DNA of 18,886 nt, from positions 1 through 18,886 of the forward strand of contig JAAYZQ010000020.1 of assembly GCA_012514775.1 (NCBI GenBank), given 5' to 3'. Positions 1-6,436 of this stretch are shown here, piece by piece (within the stretch, counting starts at the first letter, position 1; each line of letters begins with the position of its first letter). The DNA is from Anaerolineaceae bacterium (GTDB lineage: Bacteria; Chloroflexota; Anaerolineae; JAAYZQ01). The position numbers and the translations under genes were made by a program. The notes under the pieces are model-generated. The model saw nothing but the letters and a program-made list of their open reading frames with translations. It was not told where the DNA came from and ran no database searches.

Positions 1-779
1 AGGGGCGAGTTGAACAGCGCTGCCAGGCCATAGACCAGGATGAGCACGCCCGCGGTGAGGAGCACGAAGGCATTGATCACCGTGTCGATGGAGCCGCGAC
101 CCACGGCCACCAGAAACACCGGTAGGCCGTCATGATCCAGGTTGGGCGCCCCCTTGTCCTCCTTTCCCAGCCACTTTAGCAGGCGCTTGATGCCAAAGGC
201 CGACCGCAAGAAGCCCCAGAAGCTGTAGCTCTGGGTGCTGTTCTTGCTCAGGACGGTGCTGAACAGGTTGAAGGCAAAGAGCAAGATGTTGACCATGATG
301 ATGGCCGCCCCGATCATGAAGGCGATGCTGCTCAACAGGGGCACCCTGTCATAGCTGACGGGCAGCGGCCAGTAGAGGGTGTAGAGGGCGTTAAACATCC
401 CGAAAAAGCCGGCGGCCCAGCAGATCATGACGCCGATGGGCTGCAGCGCAAAGTTGATGGGTACCAGCTTCTTGTAGCGCACCTCCTTGCCCACCAGGTA
501 GGGCACCAGGAAGTAAAAGGCGCCCATGATGGCCATGTACACAAAGCCATAGATGCCGACGATGGGGTGCGCCGACATCATGGAGAAATAGAGCTCTTCT
601 TGCGTCGGCTCGGCTCCCATGCGGACCGTGTTCAGCACCCCCTCCATGGGGACCAGGGCCTCGAGGTCGTACTGCTGCGTGCGCATCAGCAGTCCCTCAA
701 AGCCGGAGAGAGCCAGGAACAGCAGCCCTACCACGGCGAACCGCAGTGTCCACTTCTCTTGCCAGCCTAGTTGTGCCAT
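1..779 (-). CDS. Heme-copper oxidase/NO reductase-type subunit I (N-terminal 259 residues; C-terminus beyond the left edge)
   Basis: Integral membrane catalytic subunit of a heme-copper oxidase superfamily enzyme, closest in appearance to the B (ba3) family. The ATG at 779-777 follows a GGAGGAAG ribosome binding site. Visible hydrophobic helices lie at about residues 12-31, 68-93, 107-137, 148-175 and 231-256. The segment SAHPIVG contains His71, the likely first axial ligand of the low-spin heme, and ALYTLYWPLP (131-140) resembles the loop after helix III in Thermus ba3 subunit I. A hydrophilic loop of about 50 residues (176-225) is long for the family. The CuB and high-spin heme histidines and the active-site tyrosine or glutamate lie outside the window, so O2 reduction and NO reduction cannot be told apart. 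It is the third gene of a minus-strand operon, 14 bp after subunit II. Superfamily assignment is firm; subfamily is tentative. Confidence 0.85.
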   Translation of the reverse strand, partial: MAQLGWQEKWTLRFAVVGLLFLALSGFEGLLMRTQQYDLEALVPMEGVLNTVRMGAEPTQEELYFSMMSAHPIVGIYGFVYMAIMGAFYFLVPYLVGKEVRYKKLVPINFALQPIGVMICWAAGFFGMFNALYTLYWPLPVSYDRVPLLSSIAFMIGAAIIMVNILLFAFNLFSTVLSKNSTQSYSFWGFLRSAFGIKRLLKWLGKEDKGAPNLDHDGLPVFLVAVGRGSIDTVINAFVLLTAGVLILVYGLAALFNSP

Positions 780-793
780 CTTGGCTTCCTCCC

Positions 794-1216
794 TCAGGGG
801 ATGACCCGGATCGCGCCGGGGACGTACATTTCAGAATGCCGGGGGCCCGAGTACTCGGTTGAGCGCACGTCGTAGGTACCGGGCTCGTCAAACTGCCAGA
901 CCATATAGTTCTCCATGCCTGGCAGCACTTGCATCTGGAAGACCATGGTGCCGTCGGGCCGGAAGGCGCCGAAACCATAGGTCACGTCGCCCGACGTTGC
1001 CACAAACTCCACGTACTCCCCGGCCCTGGCCTCCATGCCACCCGGCGGCAAGTCGAACCGGTAGTCCTCGGCGTGGATGGCAAAGCGCTGGCTTGGCTCC
1101 GGGCGAGACCAGAGAAGCCACCGTTGCCACGGGATGAGGGGCGACAGGGTCAGGACGTTGAACACCACAAAGACGCCGATGAGCACAAACAGCCAGCGTC
1201 GCTCCTCCTTGTCCAT
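794..1216 (-). CDS. Cupredoxin-fold subunit II of a heme-copper oxidase, CuA site degenerate
   Basis: A 140-residue protein with one N-terminal transmembrane helix (about residues 8-28) and a small cupredoxin domain (about 45-140) facing outside the membrane. Aligned by eye with Thermus thermophilus ba3 subunit II as I recall it, the CuA ligands H114, C149, C153, H157 and M160 fall on Y80, S119, S123, H127 and M130. Only the second His and the Met remain, in the segment YSGPRHSEM. Such a protein should not bind a dinuclear CuA centre, so the complex probably does not take electrons from cytochrome c this way. A quinol oxidase or a quinol-type NO reductase is more likely. The ATG at 1216-1214 follows AAAGGAG and lies 2 bp after the small upstream gene. 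In-frame sequence further 5' (to 1501) is read through the leader and is not part of the gene. Confidence 0.85.
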   Translation of the reverse strand: MDKEERRWLFVLIGVFVVFNVLTLSPLIPWQRWLLWSRPEPSQRFAIHAEDYRFDLPPGGMEARAGEYVEFVATSGDVTYGFGAFRPDGTMVFQMQVLPGMENYMVWQFDEPGTYDVRSTEYSGPRHSEMYVPGAIRVIP

Positions 1217-1218
1217 GA

Positions 1219-1323
1219 TCAGTCTCCTTTCTCCCTCACCTTCGCGGCAAACACGAGCAAGAACAGGGCCACGGCCGCGATCCAGACCGTGTAGCCCCAC
1301 CAGACGACGTCGGTCAGATACAT
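1219..1323 (-). CDS. 34-residue single-helix oxidase subunit (subunit IIa-like)
   Basis: A very small protein that starts MYLTDVVWWGYTVW and ends KVREKGD. It is essentially one transmembrane helix (about residues 8-27) with a short charged cytoplasmic-type tail. The start is set by a strong GGAGGAGG ribosome binding site 5 bp before the ATG at 1323-1321. The stop lies 2 bp before the subunit II start, so the two are probably translationally coupled. Thermus ba3 oxidase has a third subunit (IIa) that is also a 34-residue single helix, which supplies the missing first helix of subunit II. By size, position and topology this is the best analogy, but I see no specific sequence identity. It opens the minus-strand operon. 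A small assembly factor is the alternative. Confidence 0.7.
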   Translation of the reverse strand: MYLTDVVWWGYTVWIAAVALFLLVFAAKVREKGD

Positions 1324-1459
1324 TTGGACCTCCTCCTTGATTCCAATCTGTTGGTGTTTTGTTCCTCTTCCGTCTCTGTTCCGGCTTCTGGTTGGGCGAT
1401 CGTGTCCCGGCTCCCTCCTTCTCCCCCTGCGGGGCGCACCTTGGGGCAAATCGCATTTC

Positions 1460-1495
1460 CGACCGTATAATATGCTGCGCGGAGAAAAGCGTCCA
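1460..1495 (-). promoter_or_regulatory. Candidate promoter of the oxidase operon
   Basis: Read on the minus strand, TGGACG (1495-1490, 4 of 6 matches to TTGACA) is followed after exactly 17 bp by TATTAT (1472-1467, 5 of 6 matches to TATAAT). Transcription would start near 1460, giving a leader of about 137 nt before the 34-residue gene. This is the best-spaced promoter pair I found in the intergenic region. It is a motif match only. Confidence 0.5.
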
Positions 1496-1507
1496 TGACA
1501 TTTGTCA
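1496..1507. promoter_or_regulatory. FNR/DNR/NnrR-type palindrome TGAC-ATTT-GTCA
   Basis: TGAC (1496-1499) and GTCA (1504-1507) form a perfect inverted repeat with a 4-bp centre. This is the core of the CRP/FNR-family half-site pattern TTGAC-N4-GTCAA; the outermost T and A are not conserved here. Its centre at 1501.5 lies 41.5 bp upstream of the predicted start near 1460, which is the standard class II activator position for FNR/CRP proteins. A regulator sensing oxygen or NO would fit the genes downstream. The assignment rests on a short motif plus spacing. Confidence 0.45.
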
Positions 1508-1514
1508 GATGCCC

Positions 1515-1561
1515 GTCACGCTGCTCGCTGTCCTCGTTGCGAGGTGCCGCGCGGGCGTGAC
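1515..1561. repeat. Nested imperfect inverted repeat
   Basis: GTCACGC (1515-1521) pairs with GCGTGAC (1555-1561). Centred within them, CCTCG (1532-1536) pairs with CGAGG (1540-1544) around a TTG loop. The two unpaired 10-bp arms are symmetric, so the whole 47 bp is centred on 1538. It could be an operator upstream of the oxidase promoter or a cruciform or RNA hairpin. No U-tract follows on either strand, so it is not a classical terminator. Confidence 0.35.
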
Positions 1562-1719
1562 AGACTGAGGGACGTAGCGTGCTCCACCGGTGAGGAACGC
1601 AATCGGTGTCCTGGTGCGCCCATTCTACCACAATAATTCCATTTCGACAACGCAAACCGAAGACAACCTTTACCCGTAGCAATTTCCAACCGACCCCACC
1701 TGCTGCTCCTTCTCCTCCG

Positions 1720-1728
1720 TGCTATAAT
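1720..1728 (+). promoter_or_regulatory. Extended -10 promoter motif for the glycan operon
   Basis: TGCTATAAT is a perfect match to the extended -10 consensus TGnTATAAT. No convincing -35 lies 16-18 bp upstream, which is tolerated in extended -10 promoters. Transcription would start around 1735. That is only about 2 bp before an in-frame ATG at 1737, and about 98 bp before the ATG at 1833 that has a ribosome binding site. It is the only plausible promoter I see ahead of the plus-strand gene run. Confidence 0.5.
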
Positions 1729-1832
1729 TTTGTTGAATGCCGCTCCAGCTTGCCATAACGGCGAGCGCCCTGACCCGCCCAAGGGATGACGATAGCCGGC
1801 ATTCGATTTCTGATGGAACAGGAAACCTTGCT

Positions 1833-2927
1833 ATGGCTGCGAATGCGGCCGGTTTGCGAGCAACAGCATCGAAACCGGAGCGCTTGACGGCCGTTGCGCC
1901 GCGTCGCGCGGCGGTTCTGCGCGCTCTTCCCGGGTTGGGTGACTTTTTGTGCCTGGTGCCGGCACTGCGCGCCCTGCGCGCGGCGCTGCCCTCGCACCAA
2001 ACCCAGCTCCTGCTCATCGGGCTGCCGGCCAACGGGCCATTGGTCCACAGGTTCGGCCACTATCTCGACGGCCTCGTCGAGTTTCCCGGGTTTCCGGGTA
2101 TTCCGGAGGTGCCCCTCGACCTGGGGCGTTTCGGCAGCCGGCTGCTGGCCCTGCAGCGCCAGCACTTTGACGTCGTGCTCCAGATGCACGGCCACGGCGG
2201 GATCATGAACGTGTTTGCCGGGCTGGTGGGCGCCAGCCTGGCTGCCGGCTACTACTTACCGGGCAGCTACTGCCCCGATCCCGAGACATTTCTGCCATAC
2301 GTCGAAATCGAGCCCGAGGTCCGGCGCTGGTTGCGCCTCCTGGAGGCCCTGGGCATCCCGTCGCAGGGCGAGGCCCTGGAATTCCCCCTGGAGGCCCGCG
2401 ACCACGAGGACCTGGCGACACTCCTTCGCGGCGAGAGCCTGCAGCCCGGAACCTTTGCCTGCATCCATCCCGGTGCCCGTGGCACGGCCCGGCGCTGGGA
2501 TCCGGCGAACTTTGCCGCTGTAGCCGACGCCCTGGTGCCCCTGGGCCTGGACGTGGTGCTGACGGGCACCCCGGACGAAAAGCCCGTGGTCCGGGCAGTG
2601 GCGAATGCCATGTGCGCTTGCGCGCCCCTGGACCTGGCGGGACGCACCAGCCTGGGCAGCCTGGCCGCCCTCTTGACCAGGGCCCGCATCATCATCTGCA
2701 ACGACACGGGCGTCTCGCACCTGGCTGCCGCCCTGGGCACGCCCAGCGTCGTCGTCTTTGGCGACCCGCGCGTCGCCTCCGATCCGCGGCGCTGGGCGCC
2801 CCTGAACGAGGACCGCCATCGACCCATCGCCCCGAGCCCCGACTCCCCCGGGGCGCCGGTCACGCCCCGGGCGGTCATGGACGAGGTGGAGCGGCTTCTC
2901 GGGGAGGACGGGCGCCGCCATGGGTGA
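1833..2927 (+). CDS. GT9-family (heptosyltransferase-like) glycosyltransferase
   Basis: A GT-B enzyme of about 364 residues that should transfer a sugar, likely a heptose from ADP-heptose, to a growing glycan at the inner membrane face. Numbering from the ATG at 1833, the acceptor-side domain carries GLGD (34-37), which includes the Asp that serves as catalytic base in WaaC-type enzymes. A QMH segment lies at about 117-119. The donor domain has IHPGA (211-215) and NDTGVSH (290-296). AGGAAA at 1820-1825 is a reasonable ribosome binding site. An in-frame ATG at 1737 would add 32 residues and would need leaderless or near-leaderless translation. Codons up to about 1890 are AT-richer than the rest, so even a later start is possible. 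It opens the plus-strand operon and overlaps the next gene by 8 bp. Confidence 0.88.
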   Translation: MAANAAGLRATASKPERLTAVAPRRAAVLRALPGLGDFLCLVPALRALRAALPSHQTQLLLIGLPANGPLVHRFGHYLDGLVEFPGFPGIPEVPLDLGRFGSRLLALQRQHFDVVLQMHGHGGIMNVFAGLVGASLAAGYYLPGSYCPDPETFLPYVEIEPEVRRWLRLLEALGIPSQGEALEFPLEARDHEDLATLLRGESLQPGTFACIHPGARGTARRWDPANFAAVADALVPLGLDVVLTGTPDEKPVVRAVANAMCACAPLDLAGRTSLGSLAALLTRARIIICNDTGVSHLAAALGTPSVVVFGDPRVASDPRRWAPLNEDRHRPIAPSPDSPGAPVTPRAVMDEVERLLGEDGRRHG

Positions 2928-3441
2928 CACCGCTATCCGGCGACTGCTCGCGGTTTGCCTCGAGGAGAGCGGCATGCTGCGGGATCTGGAGCCCGCTTTG
3001 CAGTTGTTGCATCAGGGCCTGCCCGACGTTCGGCTGGCGCTCCTGGTGCCTTGCGATTCCGGCCCGGCCGGGCAACCGGAGGCAGGGTGTGGCACCCTGG
3101 CCGCCGTGCTGCCCCAGGTACAGGAGATCCTGTACTATCCCGACGACCGGGACGCCCGCGCCCTGATAGACCTCGTCGCCGAGGTGCGCCGGCGGCACTT
3201 TGACGCCGCCTTGATCTTTACGCGGGCACAGGTCAGTCCTTACCTGGCAGCCTACGTCTGCTACCTGGCGGGTGTGCCCGTGCGCCTGGGCCAGTCGTGC
3301 GAGTTTGGCGGAGGCGTCCTTTCCCACCGCTTTCCGCCCTCACCACATGGCAGCCCGCCGGGCGCCCAGTTTCTGGCCCTGGCCGGCCGCGCCCTGCGCG
3401 AGCTGGTGCCCGACAGCCCGGCGCCGTCAGAGACCGGATAG
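2920..3441 (+). CDS. Stand-alone N-terminal half of a GT9 glycosyltransferase
   Basis: A 173-residue protein that matches only the acceptor-binding Rossmann half of GT9 enzymes. HFDAALIFT (93-101) and the CYLAGVPVRLG segment (114-124) parallel the same region of the GT9 genes at 9348 and 17097. The donor-binding half, with its HPG and N-[DN]-[ST] motifs, is absent. The usual LGDxxxxxP loop reads SGMLRDLEP (18-26), so the catalytic Asp position holds Met. It probably has no transferase activity alone. The frame is intact, GC-rich and tightly packed: it overlaps the previous gene by 8 bp, and the next begins 15 bp later with its own ribosome binding site. That argues for a maintained protein, perhaps a partner subunit or acceptor-binding factor, but a recent truncation by deletion is possible. 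Confidence 0.75.
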   Translation: MGDTAIRRLLAVCLEESGMLRDLEPALQLLHQGLPDVRLALLVPCDSGPAGQPEAGCGTLAAVLPQVQEILYYPDDRDARALIDLVAEVRRRHFDAALIFTRAQVSPYLAAYVCYLAGVPVRLGQSCEFGGGVLSHRFPPSPHGSPPGAQFLALAGRALRELVPDSPAPSETG

Positions 3442-3456
3442 AGACGAGAGGAGACC

Positions 3457-4410
3457 GTGCGACCGTTGCGTATTCTGACCTGGCACGTTCACGGCAATTA
3501 TCTCTACTACCTTTCCCAGGTGCCCCATACCTTTTACCTTCCCGTAAAAGAGGGCCGCCCCGAGGGCTATGGTGGGCGCTTGCCTGGCATGCCCTGGCCC
3601 GACAACCTGTGCGACGTGCCGGCAGAAGAGGTCAGGAACCTCGACCTGGACGTCATCCTCTACCAGTCGCAAAAGAACTATCTCGAGGACCAGTACGAGA
3701 TCTTGAGCGAGGACCAGCGGCGCCTGCCCCGGGTTCACCTGGAGCACGATCCGCCCCGCGAGCAGCCCACCGACACCCGGCACGTCGTCGACGACCCGAA
3801 CGTGCTCCTCGTCCACGTCACCCATTTCAACGACCTGATGTGGGACAGCGGGCGGACCCCGACCCGCGTCGTCGAGCATGGCGTCATGGTCCCCCCCGAC
3901 GTCCGTTACAGCGGCGAGCTGGAGCGGGGCCTGGTCGTGGTCAACGGCCTGGCCGGCCGCGGGCGCCGGCTGGGGGCGGACGTCGTGGCCCGGGTTCGCG
4001 AGCATGTGCCCCTGGACCTGGTCGGCATGGGCTCGGAAAAGGCCGGAGGATTGGGCGAAGTGCTCCACGACCGGCTGCCGGCCTTTGAGGCGCGCTATCG
4101 CTTTTTCTTTAATCCCATCCGCTATACCAGCCTGGGCCTCGCCGTCTGCGAGGCCATGATGATCGGCATGCCCATCGTGGGCCTGGCCACAACGGAAATG
4201 GTTACGGCAGTTGAGAATGGCGTTTCCGGCTACGTCCACACCGACGTCCGCTACCTGGTGGAGCGCATGCACGAGCTTCTGGCCGATCCGGCCGAGGCAC
4301 GCCGGCTGGGTGAAGGTGCCCGCCGCCAGGCTCGCGAGCGCTTTCGGATAGAGCGCTTTGTAGACGATTGGCTCGACGTCTTTCGTCTCGTCACAGGGAG
4401 CGCGCAATGA
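3457..4410 (+). CDS. GT4-like glycosyltransferase
   Basis: A 317-residue protein starting at GTG 3457 after a GAGAGGAGA ribosome binding site. The C-terminal half has the GT4 nucleotide-sugar signature: RYTSLGLAVCEAMMIGMPIVG-like sequence at about 222-242, then a conserved ENGVSGYV segment (253-260) and a typical C-terminal helix. In the E-x7-E pattern the first Glu is replaced by Thr224, while the second, Glu232, is kept. The N-terminal half is short and divergent, with HVHGNYLYYLS near the start and LEHDPPREQP at about 95-104. It lacks a recognisable glycine-rich loop of the usual GT4 kind. It lies 40 bp before another GT4 domain. The donor is unknown. It is most likely an active retaining transferase, but a degenerate partner cannot be excluded. 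Confidence 0.75.
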   Translation: MRPLRILTWHVHGNYLYYLSQVPHTFYLPVKEGRPEGYGGRLPGMPWPDNLCDVPAEEVRNLDLDVILYQSQKNYLEDQYEILSEDQRRLPRVHLEHDPPREQPTDTRHVVDDPNVLLVHVTHFNDLMWDSGRTPTRVVEHGVMVPPDVRYSGELERGLVVVNGLAGRGRRLGADVVARVREHVPLDLVGMGSEKAGGLGEVLHDRLPAFEARYRFFFNPIRYTSLGLAVCEAMMIGMPIVGLATTEMVTAVENGVSGYVHTDVRYLVERMHELLADPAEARRLGEGARRQARERFRIERFVDDWLDVFRLVTGSAQ

Positions 4411-4450
4411 TCCCAGGCCGGGAAAGCAACCAACTTGCAGGAGGTAATCC

Positions 4451-6436
4451 GTGACCGTCAGAATCGGTCTTATCAGCGAGCATGCCTCGCCCCTGGCAAT
4501 CCTTGGAGGTGTAGACAGCGGCGGGCAAAACGTGTACGTCGGCCAGGTGGCCAAACATCTGGCCGCCCTGGGCTACGAGGTCGACGTGTTTACCAGGCGG
4601 GACGCACCCGATCTGCCCGAGGTCGTCGACTGGGCGCCGCGCGCCCGCGTAATCCATGTCCCTGCCGGGCCCCCTTGCTTTGTGCGCAAGGAGGACCTGT
4701 TGCCCTATATGGACGCCTTTACCCTGGGCATCCTGCGCTTTGCGCGCCAGGAAGGCCTTCGCTACGACCTGTACCACGCCAACTTCTGGATGTCGGGGCT
4801 GGTGGCCCTCAACCTGAAAGAGATCGAGGGCACCCCCTTTGCAGTCACCTTTCACGCCCTGGGGCGCGTGCGGCGCCAGCATCAAGGACAGGCCGACGAG
4901 TTTCCCGACGAGCGCTTCGAGGTCGAGGACCGGGTGGTGGCGGGCGCCGACCTCATCGTGGCCGAGTGCCCGCAGGACCGGCAGGACCTGCGGGAGCTAT
5001 ACGGCGCCGACCCGGACCGCATCGTCGTGGTGCCCGCGGGTTTTGATCCCCTGGAGTTCTGGCCGGTGGACAAGGTCGAGGCCCGGCGCGCCGTCGGCCT
5101 GCCCCCCGGCGAGCAGATCGTCCTGCAACTGGGGCGCATGGTGCGGCGCAAGGGCGTGGCCAACGTCATCCGCGCCTTTGCTCGCCTGGCCGGCGCCGAC
5201 GGCCGGCGCGAGTCGCTGCGGCTGGTCATCGTCGGCGGCGAGTCTGACGAGCCCGATCCCCGGGCCACCCCCGAGATCGGCCGCCTGCAGGCCATCGCCG
5301 AGGAGGAGGGCATCGCCGACCGGGTGCTCTTTGTCGGGCGCCGCGGCCGCGACCTGCTGCCCTACTACTACAGCGCCGCCGACGTCTTTGTCACCACACC
5401 CTGGTACGAGCCCTTTGGGATGACCCCGCTGGAGGCCATGGCCTGCGCCCGGCCCGTCATCGGCGCCGAGGTGGGCGGCATCAAGTACACGGTCCGCGAC
5501 GGCGAGACGGGCTACCTGGTGCCACCCCGCGACCCCACCACCCTGGCGGAACGCCTTGGCACCCTCCTCGACTCGCCCCACCTCCTGGATGATATGGGCC
5601 GGCGGGCCCTGGAACGTGCCAGGGAGCTGTTCACCTGGGAGAGGGTCGCCGCCTCGCTGGCGGAGGCCTACCGGACGGTCCTGGCGCCGGCCGCTCTCAC
5701 CGCCGGTACCCTCCCGGCAGAGCCGGAAGAGGAGACCGAGCTGGCCGTCGTGGATCAGGGCTTCCGGAGCGCCCTGGAGGCCACCCTCCGGGCTTGGCCG
5801 CGGCTGCGGGGATCCCTCGTCGACCTCGCGCGCCTCGTGGCCGGCACCTTTGCCGCCGGCGGCCAGGTGCTCATCGCCGGCAACGGGGGCAGCGCCGCCG
5901 AGGCGCAACACCTGGCCGCCGAGTTGGTGGGGCGTTTCGTACTGCCCAGCCGCCCGGCGCTGCCGGCCATGGCCCTCGGCACCGACCCCGCCGTCCTCAC
6001 CGCCTGGTCAAACGACGTGGCCTACGAGGAGGCCTTTGCCCGCCAGGTGGAGGCCTTTGGCCGGCCCGGCGACCTGCTCCTGGGGCTGAGCACCAGCGGC
6101 TGCTCGCCCAACCTGGTGCGTGCCTTTGAGGCCGCCGGGGAGCGGGGCATGAGCTGCGCGGCGCTCCTGGGGGGCGACGGCGGCGACCTGTTGCCTCTGT
6201 GCGACGTCGCCGTGGTGGTCCCCGAGGAGAACACGCAGCGCATCCAGGAACTCCACACCCTGGCCGTACACCTGATCTGCGAGCTGGTGGAGGCCGACCT
6301 GGCCGCGGCCGAGGCCGAGATGGAAGCCGGGGCCTGGAATGGGCAATATGCCGAATACGCCTCGCCGCTGTCGTCCCTCCTGGACGGGTCTTACCTGCAG
6401 CCCGAGACCGATGGAAAGGAGTCCAAGCATGGCTGA
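4451..6436 (+). CDS. Fusion: GT4 glycosyltransferase + sedoheptulose-7-phosphate isomerase (GmhA)
   Basis: A 661-residue two-domain protein. GTG 4451 follows a near-perfect AGGAGG ribosome binding site. Residues 1-412 are a GT4 enzyme of the sucrose-phosphate synthase/MshA type, with GGVDSGGQNVYV (19-30), QLGRMVRRKG (226-235) and YEPFGMTPLEAMACARPVIG (319-338), which has both Glu residues of E-x7-E. After a linker (about 413-436), residues 437-630 are a SIS-domain GmhA: GNGGSAAEAQHLAAELVGRF (477-496), STSGCSPN (547-554) and QELHTLAVHL (599-608) carry the phosphosugar-binding Ser residues and the catalytic-type Glu and His. GmhA turns sedoheptulose-7-phosphate into D-glycero-D-manno-heptose-7-phosphate, the first step to ADP-heptose. 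Cys551 and Pro553 replace the more common Asn and Ala. The next gene overlaps the end by 8 bp. Confidence 0.9.
   Translation: MTVRIGLISEHASPLAILGGVDSGGQNVYVGQVAKHLAALGYEVDVFTRRDAPDLPEVVDWAPRARVIHVPAGPPCFVRKEDLLPYMDAFTLGILRFARQEGLRYDLYHANFWMSGLVALNLKEIEGTPFAVTFHALGRVRRQHQGQADEFPDERFEVEDRVVAGADLIVAECPQDRQDLRELYGADPDRIVVVPAGFDPLEFWPVDKVEARRAVGLPPGEQIVLQLGRMVRRKGVANVIRAFARLAGADGRRESLRLVIVGGESDEPDPRATPEIGRLQAIAEEEGIADRVLFVGRRGRDLLPYYYSAADVFVTTPWYEPFGMTPLEAMACARPVIGAEVGGIKYTVRDGETGYLVPPRDPTTLAERLGTLLDSPHLLDDMGRRALERARELFTWERVAASLAEAYRTVLAPAALTAGTLPAEPEEETELAVVDQGFRSALEATLRAWPRLRGSLVDLARLVAGTFAAGGQVLIAGNGGSAAEAQHLAAELVGRFVLPSRPALPAMALGTDPAVLTAWSNDVAYEEAFARQVEAFGRPGDLLLGLSTSGCSPNLVRAFEAAGERGMSCAALLGGDGGDLLPLCDVAVVVPEENTQRIQELHTLAVHLICELVEADLAAAEAEMEAGAWNGQYAEYASPLSSLLDGSYLQPETDGKESKHG

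Larger units (their letters stand above)
1324..1832. other. Divergent intergenic regulatory region
   Basis: This stretch separates the minus-strand oxidase operon from the plus-strand glycan operon and is visibly less GC-rich than the genes on its right. On the minus strand it holds a candidate promoter with an adjoining TGAC-N4-GTCA palindrome (1460-1507) and a leader of about 135 nt. It also holds a nested inverted repeat (1515-1561) and, reading right, an extended -10 motif (1720-1728). The open frames in this stretch have AT-rich third positions and no family resemblance, so I read it as non-coding. The start of the first right-hand gene is uncertain, so its last 96 bp (1737-1832) could be coding. 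Confidence 0.6.

Noticed and set aside
1466..1471. Perfect TATAAT on the plus strand as a promoter for the glycan operon
   Set aside because: No acceptable -35 at 16-18 bp, and it lies about 365 bp before the first gene. The same bases serve a better-spaced promoter on the minus strand.
794..1501. A 235-residue version of subunit II starting at 1501
   Set aside because: The extra residues are the leader and the 34-residue gene read out of frame. The ATG at 1216 has a good ribosome binding site followed by the expected transmembrane helix.
3427..4554. Minus-strand open frame of 375 codons
   Set aside because: It is antisense to the GT4-like gene, whose motifs and ribosome binding site are clear. 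Other long antisense frames (5997-7070, 12856-14241, 13983-15350, 14983-16158) fail in the same way.
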